Shown: one piece after another, positions 35,956-49,086 of the stretch
Position numbering within the stretch: the first letter of the stretch is position 1
Layout: each line of letters begins with the position of its first letter
Origin: Centroberyx gerrardi
Taxonomy: Eukaryota > Chordata > Actinopteri > Beryciformes > Berycidae
Length of the DNA: 64,000 nt
Direction of reading: 5' to 3'
NCBI RefSeq assembly: GCF_048128805.1
Contig: NC_135997.1
Location: 13,141,116-13,205,115, forward strand
Made by a program: the position numbers and the translations under genes
Notes under the pieces: generated by a model
Told to the model about the DNA's origin: nothing
Database searches by the model: none
Seen by the model: only the letters and a program-made list of their open reading frames with translations

Positions 35956-38900
35956 ATGGCGGACTGGGGTGAGAAACTAAGTTGGGAACGATACCCATAT
36001 ATACATCAACTGGCGTTTACATTCCCTGTTATACATGTATAACATAGCGATATTGTTAAATTAACACGTTAGCGAACGTTAGATGTAGATTGACTATGTA
36101 CGATTTTGATTATTCCTGTTTTTCTATAGACGCTGACAACTTCGAACTGGAGGAGCCGATTAAAAAGGCGGCGGCGGCGACGGCGGCAGTGGCAGTGCTG
36201 GACAAATGGGAAGGCGAAGACGAAGAAGAAGATGTTAAGGTAATTACCTAACAAACGCTTGTCCAGTATGAGCTGTCATGAAACCAAACTACAGTTTTTC
36301 AGTGAGCTGTCGGCCCGGCTAAATAACGTTAGCAAGCTAGCTTCCAGCGTTGTCGCCTAGGTTTGATGCCATGCTTCGGCGCGGTCGCTTGCTGCCTGTC
36401 AATCGTAACACAGCCCATGTTAGCCTTATGCTAGCTAACGGTAAACTCATGTGGCTCTGGCAACCAGCGGCTGCGATAGCTGTGCTGCTAGTCGCTTTAA
36501 CATAGTCCTAACGATAGCTAAATCAATGTCACCATGACAACTGACGGCTGTAGATTAAAGTTAATTTCTAGCCGCTATGATTGTTTACCTGTATTTAGAA
36601 GTTGTCGGTTAATTAATCCTTGGATGGTTGGTTCAGCTAATGTTGGTTAACGTTAGCTCAAAGCTAACCACTTGTCGGGCCACTTGGCTAGCAAACTCGC
36701 AAGCTAAATTAGCAAGTCAGCAAGTAACTGGCTAATGTTAGGTTAATGTCGACGATTATGTCATCACCTGAACTTGTCTGCATCAAGTGATTGTACGAGA
36801 TTAGTATTTATATCATGTACTGAATTATCTCTTAACTTGGTTAACGTTAGTATTGGAAACATGAGGCAGCGTTAGCTTGCTAACTAATTTTAGCCACAAT
36901 CAGATGAAATCATGAGCTGGGGATGACTCAACTTAACTGGGCCTAGAACTTTCCAACTTTGACAGACATTTTGGAGGAAACTGGTGTTCGATTATTCCTC
37001 CATCACACTTGGTTATTACCTGATTATTCTCATGGCTTCTGTCTAGAAACCTCAGATAATTCACCAATGGAAAGGGCTGGTAGAGGCCTCTTCAATTGTT
37101 CACCAGATTCTGTGGCATATGGTGCCCAAGCCAAAAAAGCTACTGTTGATTTTATGTCCACAGTACAAAACAGATTGTTTGTTTGTCCAAATGGAGTTAA
37201 AATGTTAGTGGCTTGTAAGGGATACACTCTGGTCATTAACCACTAGCCAATTTTTAATTTGGTTTCATGTCTAGGTAGTTGATAATTGCTTAATGTATGT
37301 TATGTCACTATAAATGCTGCTTTCCCCAGCTCGTTGTTTTCCTTGTACATGTATATTAAGTAAGCCCATTTAGTATGTCCATATTTGACACTACAGTCTT
37401 TATTTCCTTGCTATTCAAACTCATTAGGCCTTGTTGCCTTGGCACATTTCCATTCAACTGATTTATTATGTAATGATATTAAATTGAAATGTGCCTTTTT
37501 GAATAGTGATTTGTACCCCAGTTTACCAGTGTAGCTTGCTAACTCTATAACTGACAATTCAGTCCCATCTTTCTCCTTTTCCCCACAGGACAATTGGGAT
37601 GATGATGAGGAGGAGAAAAAGGTGGAGGTGAAAAAAACAGGTGTGCAAGTAATTGCCTATTTCACAAGGACGTGTAATAGCTGTGTGTTAATCCATGGCT
37701 AAGCTATGTACCGCAATAGTTCACCTGTTTATTATGCCATTATTTTAATTTTCAGAGACAAAGGTATCTGAAAAGAAAAGGCTGAGTGAGAAAATCAAAG
37801 AGAAAGAAAACCAGTTAAAGAAAAAACAAGAGGAAATGCGTGAGAAAGTAAGTATTATTTCCTCTTCTGCCTTTGACCAGTTCCTATACAATGCCACAGA
37901 CATTGTGGCCCTCTCTGTCACCCGTACTGATGTTCTGCATTTTCATTTTGTGGAAACTGTTACTAAAGGAAGAAGAGCTTACTCCTGAAGAACAACAAGC
38001 AGAGAAGTTAAGAGTGAAGAAGTTACAAGAGGACGCAGACTTGGAGCTAGCAAAAGATGCCTTTGGTAAGACCGGTTCAGATTGTGCAGGAGAATATGTA
38101 GTTAATATTCAATTAAGAATCTTATTCTAGGGCCTGGATTGTTAAAGTCTGTCCTTGATTCCTTATAATCTTACCCTTGTATTCCTCTATACATTCAAGA
38201 CACATATATGCCGCTGTTTTTAGAAGAAAGTCTGAGATCCAACTGACTGTTTTTCCTTTATTTTGACTAGAATCTATTACGTTTTTTTTGTTTTTTTTCA
38301 GGTATCAGCAGCAGCACCCCCACCACAAACAATGTCACTGGAATTGATGCCATGTGTCCATCTTCCAAAGATGACTTCACAGAGTTTGAAAAATTGCTGA
38401 AAGAAAAGATATGCCAGTTTGAAAAATCTGTGCATTATTCAAATTTCTTGGATTCATTGTTTCGGGAACTCTGTATTTCATGTAAGCTCAACATTTCATA
38501 TACGGTCATTTAATACTGAACAACACTAATGATCACCGGTGGCCACTACATTACCTTAACCTTTGTACTTGCCACACCTGGCCTATACAAATTTGTCTTT
38601 TCCTTCTTGCAGTGGAAGTAGAAGACTTGAAGAAAGTCAGTAATTCCCTGACAGTCCTACTTAGTGAAAAACAGAAACAAGAAAAAGTAAGTGACTGCAT
38701 GCTTGCCGTTTTTTCCATAGATGAATCCTGTGTGTAGTTTATATTCAGTAGAGGGTGCTGTCTGCCTAGCTGTTCTCCTGAAGTGCGTTCACAGTAGAAA
38801 CTAACTGCAAAATCCTCATTCTGGTAATTTTGTGTTCTGAAATGGTCTCACATAGTTTTTATACCAATTATTGTCACCTGCATAATATTTATCTTAATAT

Positions 38901-39354
38901 ATAATTGTCAAATGACCGTCTATAGCACCTACGCAATGCTTTCATTCAGCGTATTCCTTTATGTCCCCTCCATGCTGCTTTTCATGTGCAACATACCAGT
39001 GTAACAGCTAACAGATTGCTTTATTTATTATTATATATTTAGTTTTGGTGGGGAATTGAGCCAGAGAACTCTCAATTAGGCCAAAGCAGGAAGCAGATAA
39101 TGGGGGCTGCTATTTTTGTTACAGTGTGTAATAATAATAATAAATAGTTTCAGAGTTGTACTTAAATGAGAAAAACCTAAGTGTAACACCTTTTTGTAAA
39201 TGGCTTTTATTTGTTTTCACAGCAAAACAAAGGAAAGAAGAAGAAGAAGACAGGAGTCCTAGCCGGTGGTGGATTGAAAGCAAAGATGAGAGATGACCTT
39301 GACTATGCAGAGTTTGATGGTGGCTACGCCCAAGACTATGAGGACTTCATGTGA
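35956..39354 (+). CDS. eif3j: Eukaryotic translation initiation factor 3 subunit J
   Basis: EIF3J is the loosely bound eIF3 subunit that contacts the 40S decoding centre and influences mRNA recruitment and ribosome recycling in the cytoplasm. Exons: 35956-35968, 36130-36239, 37589-37640, 37756-37847, 37969-38065, 38302-38481, 38613-38686 and 39223-39354, together 750 bases or 249 aa (human 258). The first exon codes only four residues plus one base, in the context AACATGGCGGAC. Family landmarks are DKWEGEDEEEDVKDNWDDD, LTPEEQQAEKLRVKKLQED, DDFTEFEKLLKEKI, LTVLLSEKQKQEK and the end GGYAQDYEDFM. The N-terminus is acidic with an alanine-rich insert from a GCG run (about 36167-36190). The middle is a charged, probably coiled-coil region. 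It may be one of two fish duplicates (a/b). Confidence 0.96.
36240..37588 (+). other. eif3j intron 2 with AACGTT palindrome cluster
   Basis: This 1.35 kb intron begins with the same GCTAACGTTAGC-type words seen at the left end of the window. AACGTT occurs at 36075 (in intron 1), 36325, 36649 and 36843, with many GCTAGC and AAGCTAA variants. After about 36900 the motif disappears and the sequence is ordinary intron. A random 95-codon open frame (36959-37246) has no family resemblance. Confidence 0.7.
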
Positions 39355-40440
39355 CATTGGCTCCATCACCACTGCCCTTTCCCCCTCCCACCCCTCAGAA
39401 ATGCAGCTGTACCTTCTCATGCTGTCCAGTGCCATCCTGGAAAATCTGAACTATGTGTTGCCCCCTTCATTTTGCTTCAATGACCAGAGGGACTATACCA
39501 GGGAGCATCCAGTCTCACCAACTCTTTATGTTCATACATATGGAATTGCCTTTTCTCTGTCTCATTCAGCCTCCAACACACTCACACACATCATTTACTA
39601 TCTGTTGGGTAACCCAGCTTCAACGAAGAATACATTTTAACTGCTGTTGTCCGTTTTTGTAGGGCTCATTTTGGATTAAATGTTGCTCCCATCAAAACGG
39701 CAAATTAAATACTGCAGTTATAAGTGTAGTGACATAGAAACATATGAGGTTCTATGCAAATTTCTTTACCCAGAATGTCTGTAAATATTATAGGTATCTC
39801 ACTTTACCTGTGGATAGTTTTCTTACAGGAAAGTATATAGTATCTATAACTTTGGTTGCCAAATACTGAACAGTTATTCCATACATCTTTCATCTTTATC
39901 CTCGGGAAGTCACATTGTTGATACTTTGAAACTGACGCTACGTGTAAGTAGTAGTTGTAATTTTACAGAGAGCACATACATTCACTGTAAGATAAAAGGG
40001 ATAGACAAGTGTAATAAATGTGACTTCAAACCTCACAGCCATTTTCTGGATACATCTCTGGAATATCCTTGAAAATTTGGAGCAAAGAGTGCTTATAGGT
40101 ATTTTTTGTGCATGACAAAAATGTAATTTACTAATTTGATTTCTACTAATGCAGATAAAGTATGGATCAGGCAAGTTGATTAACTTGCTACAACTGGTCT
40201 TCTAATCATTGCTTCTGCAGGCTTGTATCAAGTGTGATGAGGAGCGGGGGCTTATGGGCTTCACCCCACCATGTCTTCATATGGGCTACCAGTTAGTAGA
40301 AAGGGGCATATTTCTCCTTTTTCCTAGCAATTGACCAGTTTCAATGTTACATGGACAATTGGATAAGTACAATGTGGAAGATACCAGCATCTGCAGTGTT
40401 TTATATGCATCTAATTTAATAAATCACTGGTCGAAAGGAT
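39355..40440 (+). other. eif3j 3' untranslated region
   Basis: It runs from the TGA at 39352-39354 to an AATAAA at 40418-40423. An earlier AATAAA lies near 40013. The 3' end of cilp approaches from the other strand. Confidence 0.55.
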
Positions 40441-41002
40441 GAACATTTGTGTTTCTGTTCTTGTTTAATACTCTTACGAAAGAAACCTGTAACTTACACA
40501 GGGACATGTCTAGGTAATATTTCATAGTGCTTATACTTCATTATGTTATAACTGATACAGCAGCTATCTCAAAATGAAAAGCAGCATTGCAGTATGCACA
40601 AAGGCAAAACGTGAATTATTAATGAAACATGACTTTTTTCTCGTTTAATAGGGGTTACACCCAACTCGATGCTTACCAGCTTCTGAGATGTGTGTAATAA
40701 ATATTCTATTTACAGTTTCAAGTAAATATTTACCACAGTACAGGTGAAGATGTATAGTAAGATAGAAAAAACAAGTCCTCAATTATTCCCTGGGAAGAAG
40801 CTGCAGTATAGCTTTTTCAGTTATAAACTTATATTTCAGAAAGTTATTCACTTAAATTGGGTAAAAAAAATCAGGACTAAGTCGATGTATAAAACACGGT
40901 TTGAAATCAAAACAAAGGGCTCAACACTGTCCACTCCCATCTCCACTGTGACTTGATTTGTGTTGTAGTGTAGAGCCTTGACCTGCAGTATTGTTATTCT
41001 GT
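40441..41002 (-). other. cilp 3' untranslated region, convergent with eif3j
   Basis: Downstream of the cilp stop (TAG, 41003-41005 on the minus strand) an ATTAAA signal lies at 40644-40649 and another at 40464-40469. The two transcripts therefore end within a few hundred bases of each other, or overlap. Confidence 0.45.
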
Positions 41003-44000
41003 CTAGCTTGTGGTTTGTGTGCGTCTTCCCACAGGATTCCTGGTGCTGCGTCTACGACTGCTGCGGAGTGCATTGGCCCCTCCTGCCCTCTGCCGGCGTC
41101 GGTTCTGCCTGTTTTCTCCTCTCACCACGCTTTGTACTGTCTGACCTTGGGGATTCTGCAGGGCCTGGAACACACTCTGGCGTGTCACCTCACGATCTCC
41201 ACATGTGAACGTCAGCGCCACGCCCTCATTGCTCTTCATGACACGAGACGTACCATCAGAGGTGCCATCAAAGCAGCGTCCAAGTGCGATCTCTTTGGCT
41301 GTGCGGGGATCCTGGTCTGTCACTGTATAGATGCCGTAGTTATGGCCCAGAGGATCAAGGGGCGCCAGCATGGTGAACTCGTTGGTGTCGTTGTTGACTG
41401 CTAGGGGCAGGTGGTTGACCAGGTACTCCTGAAGCATGGCATTGACATTGTCTCTCTTACAGCTTCCCTGGGGAATCACCTTCACCAGGGAACGGTCTAC
41501 ACGATCCTGATCATACAGCATCCCGCTGCACTTGAACTCGAGGCACACAGCTGACACGGTTGGCTGGTCCATGTCACGGATGCTGCGGGTGTCACGGAGG
41601 CCATACAGTTGGCCCACTGTCTTGGGGTGGGTGCCGCCCATGTTGCGGGACCGCACATTGATCTCGTGTGGGCTGTTGATTTTGACTTTGATGTAGCAGG
41701 CTCGGTATTCCATGGGCTTGGGCCACCAGCTCAGGTAGTCCTCTGTCCAACTCATTGGGTCATCTTCATTAAACGGTACTGTGTTGTAATCGTAGCGGTC
41801 TCCTTCTACCCTTGAGAAGCGGAAGTGTGCTGCACTGAATGGGGCCTCCTCACATTCTTTCAAGTTCTCAAATGAGTACACTGGTCCATTGCCTTCCTCA
41901 GCAGTGTTGGGGCTTGGTTTTGCCACATTGATGCTGAACGCTGTCTTCTTCACTCTGGGGTCTTCATGGTCAGTCCGTCTATAGTTCAGCTTTCCCAGGT
42001 AGGGCTGAGGGACGCCGACGAGGTTGGGATTGAGTTTGGGAGAAGATGGGACAGCATCTAATTCTTCTCCTCCCAGGTTGGCCATGACATATGCAGAGTA
42101 AGCATCAGCTTTCTGTTCATCACAGAAGGCAGGAAGACAGGCACCGTTAGGGCCAGTGATGACACTATCAAAACGGCCCCAGGCACGTGGGTTAGTGGAG
42201 TAGCCAGCAGTGGGCTCCATGTTTATAAGACTCACTACAACTCCCTCCACCTGCTCACTGGGCATGAAGCGTTCACTGCGGAAGGCCCTCACTTTCACAT
42301 AACATCTCCGGTTCTCTGGGACATCCAGGTTAAATAGACGTCTCTCTCTGATCTCCATGTTACCAATCAGAAAGGTTCTCTCCTCCCTTTTCCCTCTTCT
42401 TTTCTTCTCCATCTGCAGACTTCCCTCCTCCTCCCAAAGGCCAGTGTCAGGGTTCAGTGACCAAAGCTTCATGGTATTGAGGTGCTCAGTCATCTTCACC
42501 TGGGCAGAGTCCAGGAACACCTTCACCTCACCTGCATTCAGAGGCTCACCGGCTTCCTCACCACTGAAGTCGACTGAGAACATCCCATAAGTTCTCAGTG
42601 GAAGGGTATCACCCTCATTTCCCACAAAGTTGAGATCACTTTGAGCTGCTGCAGCTGTGGAGACATCTCTGGGGTCCAGAAAAGTTACACTAGCCTTGAC
42701 ATTACCTGTGAAGACTTCGCCATTCTGCTTGTAGAAGGAATGGGGAGGAATCTGGATTTGAACCATAGGGTCCTGGCCCTCTGCCTCCCCTAGCTCCAGA
42801 GTGTTGGTTTCTGTGGAGCTGATGGTAACTGGAGCTTTCTTCCTAAGAAGTTTGATCTCATGATAGACAGCACCCCCTCTGGTGTTAAATGGGAGTACCT
42901 TTGTGGTGTTGACAAATTTTTGCATGTTGTCCACAAACGTCAGGACCAGCCTCTCTGTGTCTGGAGGGACCTGGATGGAGAAGGTACCTTTGTAGCCTGT
43001 GCGGCTGACTCTCACTCCATTCATGAAGATATGACCGAACCTCATCGGCTCACCAGTGTCTGCAGCAATGGCTCTACCACGTACAATGGCTTTGGTGTCC
43101 ACACATTTCTGGCAGCCACACTTAGTCACCACCATGGTGGGCAGTTGGTAGCCCCGGCATGTCAGCTGCCTCTCCTCCATCTTTGCCACCCCACAGCAGT
43201 AAGCCACGCTGTCCTTACACCTGATGCCATTGTCCAGCTGTCCTGCACATGTGGCTGTGGGGCATTTGCCCACATCATAATAAAATGAGTTTGTGCTGTT
43301 TTGATAGCAGTCATGAGGAAGACGGATGAGGTGGGATTCAGGCTTGGGGTTACATGAAGGCTCGTCTTTACCTGTGTAAGAAAGGTAGAAATCAAAATGG
43401 TTATAATTTTTTTTATCATATTCCCATCCTGTATCTTGTTTAAGGATGATCAATGTTAAATATTGTTTACCTTATTGATACACTAATGCCCACTAAGGTT
43501 TGTTTTTACCAGATTTCTGGCCATTTAATCTATTCTGTGTTTTGTCCTGCTGTATGAGTTTGCCATTTTTTTTTTGTGAGAACTGACCTATGACAGTGAG
43601 AGTGGCTGGTTTGGTCTTGATGGCCCCAGTTGGGCCACTTGCTCTGCAGTAGTACTCCCCAGCCTGCTCAGGATGCAGATCTTTCAGAACCAAAGTGCTG
43701 TCAGACTGCTTCTGCAGGAGACTGTTGTTATGGAACCTATTGTTTCACAGAGAAAAAACAGTTGAACCAAAGGTATCCAAAATACTCTCTACTTCATCTT
43801 TTTGACTGATCCAATATCAATGGTTTGAGCTAAATGTGTCTATGTGATATATGGATATATTATCAATATAACGAGTCTTACCACTGGTACTGATCTGGCT
43901 GTGGTGTTCCTGCCACTTTGCAGCAGAAGGCAGCAGTCTGTCCCTGCCTCCTGGCCTTGCTCTCAGGGTTGTTCAACACATGAAGCTTCTCTGAGAAATC

Positions 44001-46838
44001 ACACAAATTGCAATTCAAAATAAGAAAAATAAATTACCCTTCAGCTTCGTTACATGCTTAACAAAACCCCTCTCAGTGAATATACAGCTTAAAATTAACT
44101 TTTTTTTTTAAACTTATCTAAAACAACCGCAATGCAGTTTGCAATCAAACGCTTTGGTGAAAATCCAAATGATGCTTCAACCCCCATCTGTTTTACCTTA
44201 CAGACATCTACAGTACCTGCTCTTTCCAGCTGGACACTGAGGACCGAGGTTTGTTGAGTGCTGTGGGGCACGATGACGTTCAGGGGGGCGTGGCCCTGTA
44301 GGCTGACTGTCAGGGTGGTGTTGCCATCAGGGCAAACGCCAGGGATGCGGAAGTGTCCGTTGTGGTCGGTGAGGGTTAGGAGTTTACCGGAGCGGAGGAT
44401 GGTTGCCCCTACAGCACTGAGACCCCCAGCGCTGCGCACAGAACCCAGCAGGGTGTGTTCCTGACACATGCAGGCGTCACACTCAGCATTCACCCTTCCC
44501 ATCACACACTGCAGGGTGCAATCTAAAGAGCAAAAAAACAAAACAACCACCACAACAATAATATGGCAGTTTAGTTAATTTATTTCTGCATGGGTTATCT
44601 ATTCCTGTGCATTGATATGTTGCATATCTGATAAGGTTATATTATTGATCATCTGAAAATTTTAAATTAAGACTAATGGTTGTCACTGTCAGTTAATGAT
44701 CCCGGTATGTTGTCTGAAGTCAGGACTATACTGAATGAATAGAAAATTGTAGAAACTGTATGACTAGATCAAGGCGAGCCCACCTGTTCTAGGGCACTCA
44801 GGTCCGTTGCATGCCTTTCCCTCCACTTTAGGGCCACTGCAGGGCAGAGAATGGGATTGGCAGTTTCTGGTGCGCACCTGGACCCCCACCTGACCACAGA
44901 GGGCAGGGCATGTGCTCCAGTCTGACCACGGACCCCAGGTCCCCTGAATAGTCACACTGTTATCTGATGAAAAATAGATAATCTGTTATAATAGTTCTTA
45001 TGTCTGCAATGCCAATTTGATACAGTCATTTGACTCACAATGTATAGAACTGTACTGATGATATAATGACAAATCAGCATCTTTGGTAGAGGGCTTGCAG
45101 TACGGGGTCTTGCTTTTACAAAGAGACCAACTTTTGGAATAGAAAGATTATGAAACCCAAGGCGTTATTAGACCGACCTTTGGGACAGAGGAACCGGACT
45201 GCATAGTTGGAGCAGTTACGTCCGGGACCCTGCTCTTCATTGAGGCACCAGAAGCCAATGGTGGGGTCAGCATGGACCTTCTCCCCCGTGTCCCGGGCTG
45301 GGATCCAGTCAGTGGTTCTGGCCTCGAGGGCCCGCGGAGTGTCACAGACACGTGCACGGTAATAGAAGCGAATGGCGTCCAGCTGCTCATAGTCTCCACG
45401 GCCTCCAGGGTGATCAACATTGAACCATGTGGTCCAGTCATAGTCTAGACACAGAGGACAGAAATAACCAAAGTCTAAATAACAGCTCATATTTATTGTG
45501 TTGGTAATGTCTACTACATGTTAGAAATAGGACTCAAGCCACTGAAAACAAGCTAATGTACTATTAACTTGATATGAGCCACATACACAACTATCTTTGG
45601 TTTTTAATGCTTGGAAATTGAAAGTTACCTTCAGAACTGTAAACAGCAGGGACTGACTCCCTGTCTCTTCTCCATGATCCTGTAAGAGACACACACCAAT
45701 AAGACTGATTAAATCCTTTACTAGAACTTCCATGATTATTTCACAGTGTACTAGATTAATATCTGACAATATACTTATGTGTAAGTGTCGATACACTTAT
45801 TCTGCATGTTGTTCTCTTGAAAGCAATAAAGCTAGTGAATTGTATTTTACCTGAAAATCAAATCAAGCCATTCTATCACTGAAATAATGTTAATCTTTGT
45901 GAACTCTATTATAAGTGTCGTTTTGCTGTATTTGAAAGTTGTGGTCTTGAAAACAATTAAGCTAACAAATTATATTCTTTCCTGAAAGTCAAAGAGAGAC
46001 ATTTTAGTCTGAATCAATAAAATATTAATCTTTGTAACATCTATGAGTGTAATTGTGCTGTATCTGTAAGATCTGCAGACTTTGCAACTGAAATTCAACT
46101 ATAATATTCCAACAATATCTTTCTGCTCAACTGCCATGTGGACTTTGGACGTAATAGCATAAAAATAACAGTCTTGACACTAATGGAGAATTCCTACTGG
46201 TTAGGTAAAAATCCATTGTGGGGAAAGAGTGATTTAGAAAACATGAAAGGTCGCAACCAGGCTTGTTCAAATGATTATTTCTGTCCGTTAACACCCTGAC
46301 AGTTACCCTCCGCTGCCAGCTAACATTTGTAGGCATATTGACGCCAGAACACATTAACAGTCACAGTCTCATTTGTGTTTTCACATGTGTTTTCTTGCTA
46401 ACTTGTAAATGAAAAAAATGAAAATGAAAATGGAAATGAAACAATTCATTGAACTCTTGCACTGGGAAAGTTACTGAAGGTTGCCACTGAGTCTCATAAA
46501 CCCTGATGAAGGCCACAAGCCGAAACACGTTGGTTTTGCTAATAAACGTTTGTTCCCAGTACTGCAAGTGTTGCTGGAATCTATTCTTTTTCACTGAGTC
46601 TCATGTCCCATAGGATATCTATGTTTTTTTTTTAATGTAATGAACTCTAATTAAATTGCGATCCAGAATTAAATTTCCACACCCAGAATATCATCCGTTT
46701 AACAGAATACTATTTTGATATGTTCATGAAAAATTTCACTTTTCTCAGGCCAAGTAATGTGTATTGTAATGTGGCAATTGGTAGAGCCTCCCCTGTGTGT
46801 GCATGTGTGTGTTTTCATGTGTGCACAGGCATCTGCAT

Positions 46839-46871
<33 letters not shown>

Positions 46872-47020
46872 CGAGGGGGGGGGCTGTGATGCTTGTGCAT
46901 ATTTGCCAATGACAAGAAGGGACACAAGAATCCCAGCATCTTCTTGAGAGACCCACCTTGAGCTGTAACAGCAGTAGTTGTGGTGACTCCCAGCACCAGG
47001 AGGAGAGGCCACACTGACAT
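41003..47020 (-). CDS. cilp: Cartilage intermediate layer protein 1
   Basis: CILP is a secreted matrix glycoprotein of cartilage and fibrous tissue that antagonises TGF-beta and IGF-1 signalling in mammals. Minus-strand coding exons: 46957-47020, 45629-45679, 45178-45444, 44784-44963, 44217-44522, 43882-43990, 43588-43736 and 41003-43371, together 1164 aa (human 1184). Order: signal peptide ([12 protein letters not shown]); WxxW domain ([11 protein letters not shown] ... [18 protein letters not shown]); thrombospondin type 1 repeat ([17 protein letters not shown]); a carboxypeptidase-regulatory-like segment; one Ig-like domain (AGEYYCRA) split over two exons; and the long last exon with a furin-type site RRGKR near residue 704, which in the family releases the C-terminal half. 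The protein ends in a basic tail. [12 protein letters not shown] and overall similarity favour CILP1 over CILP2. The segment between signal peptide and WxxW domain is short compared with human. Confidence 0.95.
46498..46590 (+). repeat. Interspersed repeat fragment
   Basis: CCTGATGAAGGCCACAAGCC followed by GAAACACGTTGG is a consensus I know from many fish and amphibian interspersed repeats. Here it is a short fragment in cilp intron 1. Confidence 0.5.
46837..46863. repeat. (TG)n microsatellite in cilp intron 1
   Basis: About 13 TG units lie just downstream (minus sense) of the cilp signal-peptide exon, followed by a GA/G-rich run. Confidence 0.9.
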
Positions 47021-47706
47021 TCTGGCACCCTGCTGCTGTTTCTGACCCTTGAACTTTCACCTCTAGTAACGACCGTTTGACACCAGGAACTCCAGAGAAG
47101 ATAAGAGTCCAGCAGCAGAGCTTCAGAGGCGGGAAGATGAAGACACAGAAAGATTCACCAAATGAAGCAACATAACAGAAGCCAACTCTTGACAGTATAC
47201 TGATATACTATTCACAGTGTGGCTTTATTTTGTTTTATTCCACAATACAGTCCCCTTCAAAGCTTTTCTGTTAACTTTTTGAAAGTTTAACATAGACATT
47301 TTGCACCATGGTTCCAACAAATGGATCTTAATTGTGCTATATCAGACCAATTAATTCACTAATATTAGTATCAGTGATGATTAACACAGAATCCAAATAG
47401 TCAGCTATCTTAACACTCCTATGTTAAAAATCTACTGATACTCATATGGAGTTTTAATATTGTAAGTAGGATCAATAAAACTAAATACAATAGTTTAAAT
47501 CTAAAATAAAAATGTTTCAAAAACCAAATCAAAAGGATAGATTCCATCCTCAGAGCAGAAGAGGGGAGAGCCACACAGTGAAAGGACATTATGGCTGCAC
47601 AGAGCCCCACTCAGATTACACATCTGTGTTAGCCATCACCATTTATCAGGGGAACACTAAAACATTTCTGCATCCACTGACGAAACACTGGGCTACACTG
47701 TCCAAA

Positions 47707-47744
<38 letters not shown>

Positions 47745-48218
47745 GCACTTGTAGGCTTTGATAAAGTTTAAATATACTTATAAAATTGTGCATGCCGTGT
47801 TTTGAAATGAATACATTATGATATGTAGCGGAATTAACAGTTATTCATTAAAGTTACTAAAACAGTAATCACATCATTGAGTGATGTGATGTGATGTGAA
47901 GATGATACTGATTACTTGTGGATTACCCTCAAAGTTTTAAGGGAACAAAATAATTTCATTGTGAGTTCATAGACACAAGTTTATATAACTTGAAATAATG
48001 GTTAATCAGATGTAGATTATGATAACACTATTCAAATTACAGTCTTTAAATTGGAATGAATTATCCATTTAACTTAATTTAACTGAAACCACTAAATCAA
48101 AGGATTACTGTACTAATTACATTTTTAATCATGCAGGTAATCAGTATTGGATTACATTTAGAAAGTCATATTCCCAGCTATGCCTTTATTGGTTAAAGTG
48201 CATTGATAGCAGATTGAT
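47021..48218 (-). promoter_or_regulatory. cilp 5' flank
   Basis: The bases just above 47020 should hold the cilp 5' UTR and promoter. No TATA box is clear. A CA microsatellite lies at about 47708-47741. The rest is AT-rich and unremarkable. Confidence 0.4.
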
Positions 48219-48324
48219 ATGAATACAGATAGACAGAATGATGTGAATTTTCTTACCTTTTTGCTGAGTGGAGTGGAGAATCTTGGATCTGAGCTCCTGG
48301 GTGCAGCTTTTTGTGTGGGAACCT

Positions 48325-48328
<4 letters not shown>

Positions 48329-48408
<80 letters not shown>
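48329..48408. repeat. Long (CT)n microsatellite
   Basis: About 39 uninterrupted CT units, 1.3 kb upstream of cilp. They create an artificial Leu-Ser open frame that is not a gene. Confidence 0.97.
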
Positions 48409-48412
<4 letters not shown>

Positions 48413-49086
48413 CTTTCCTTATTTCTCTCTCACCTACTTCTCCTTCTCCCTCTCTTCTATACTGTGGTTGAACTTACTCCTCCACCGTCTCTTTTATGCC
48501 GCTCTGCCTCAAGCACCCCTCCCTCCTCTCTCGGCAGAGTGCCACAGGGACTTTAGATTACACTATTATCCTCATAATTTATCAAACTCATTGTACAACT
48601 ATGACATCCAATGGTTATTAGATGGTGCTACATATGGAAGGAGGACATTCAGGTGATCTGAGTAACAAATGCTGATGTTAATAGTTTGACCCCATGTGTC
48701 TACAATCAGTGCTGCTTGAGTCAAACTGGACATTTGTCTTCTACTCTGCCCTCAGCCTGTGTTGTGGTGCGTGACGTTATGTGCAGAATGTAAATATTGA
48801 TCACAATCAGGAGAGAAAGACATACAGTATGTGATGAAGAGACAAAAGCACTGGTTTTGCTGTACTCACCTGTTGCCTGTAGCCAGAGTTATGAGACGGG
48901 TAGTAACAGTAATGTAACTGTAATGTTATGTATTTTGAAATTGTTTTATTTTTGCCATAATATTATGACATTTGATTTAAACCATTAGAAGAAGCAAAGA
49001 ATACTGATTTTATTGTTCTTGATGATGCAGCTACTGTACCATGAATATTTGGATATCTCAAAATATCTACTATCAAACAAATCGAT

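Noticed and set aside
48219..48656. 145-codon frame rich in Ser and Leu
   Set aside because: Produced by the CT dinucleotide repeat.
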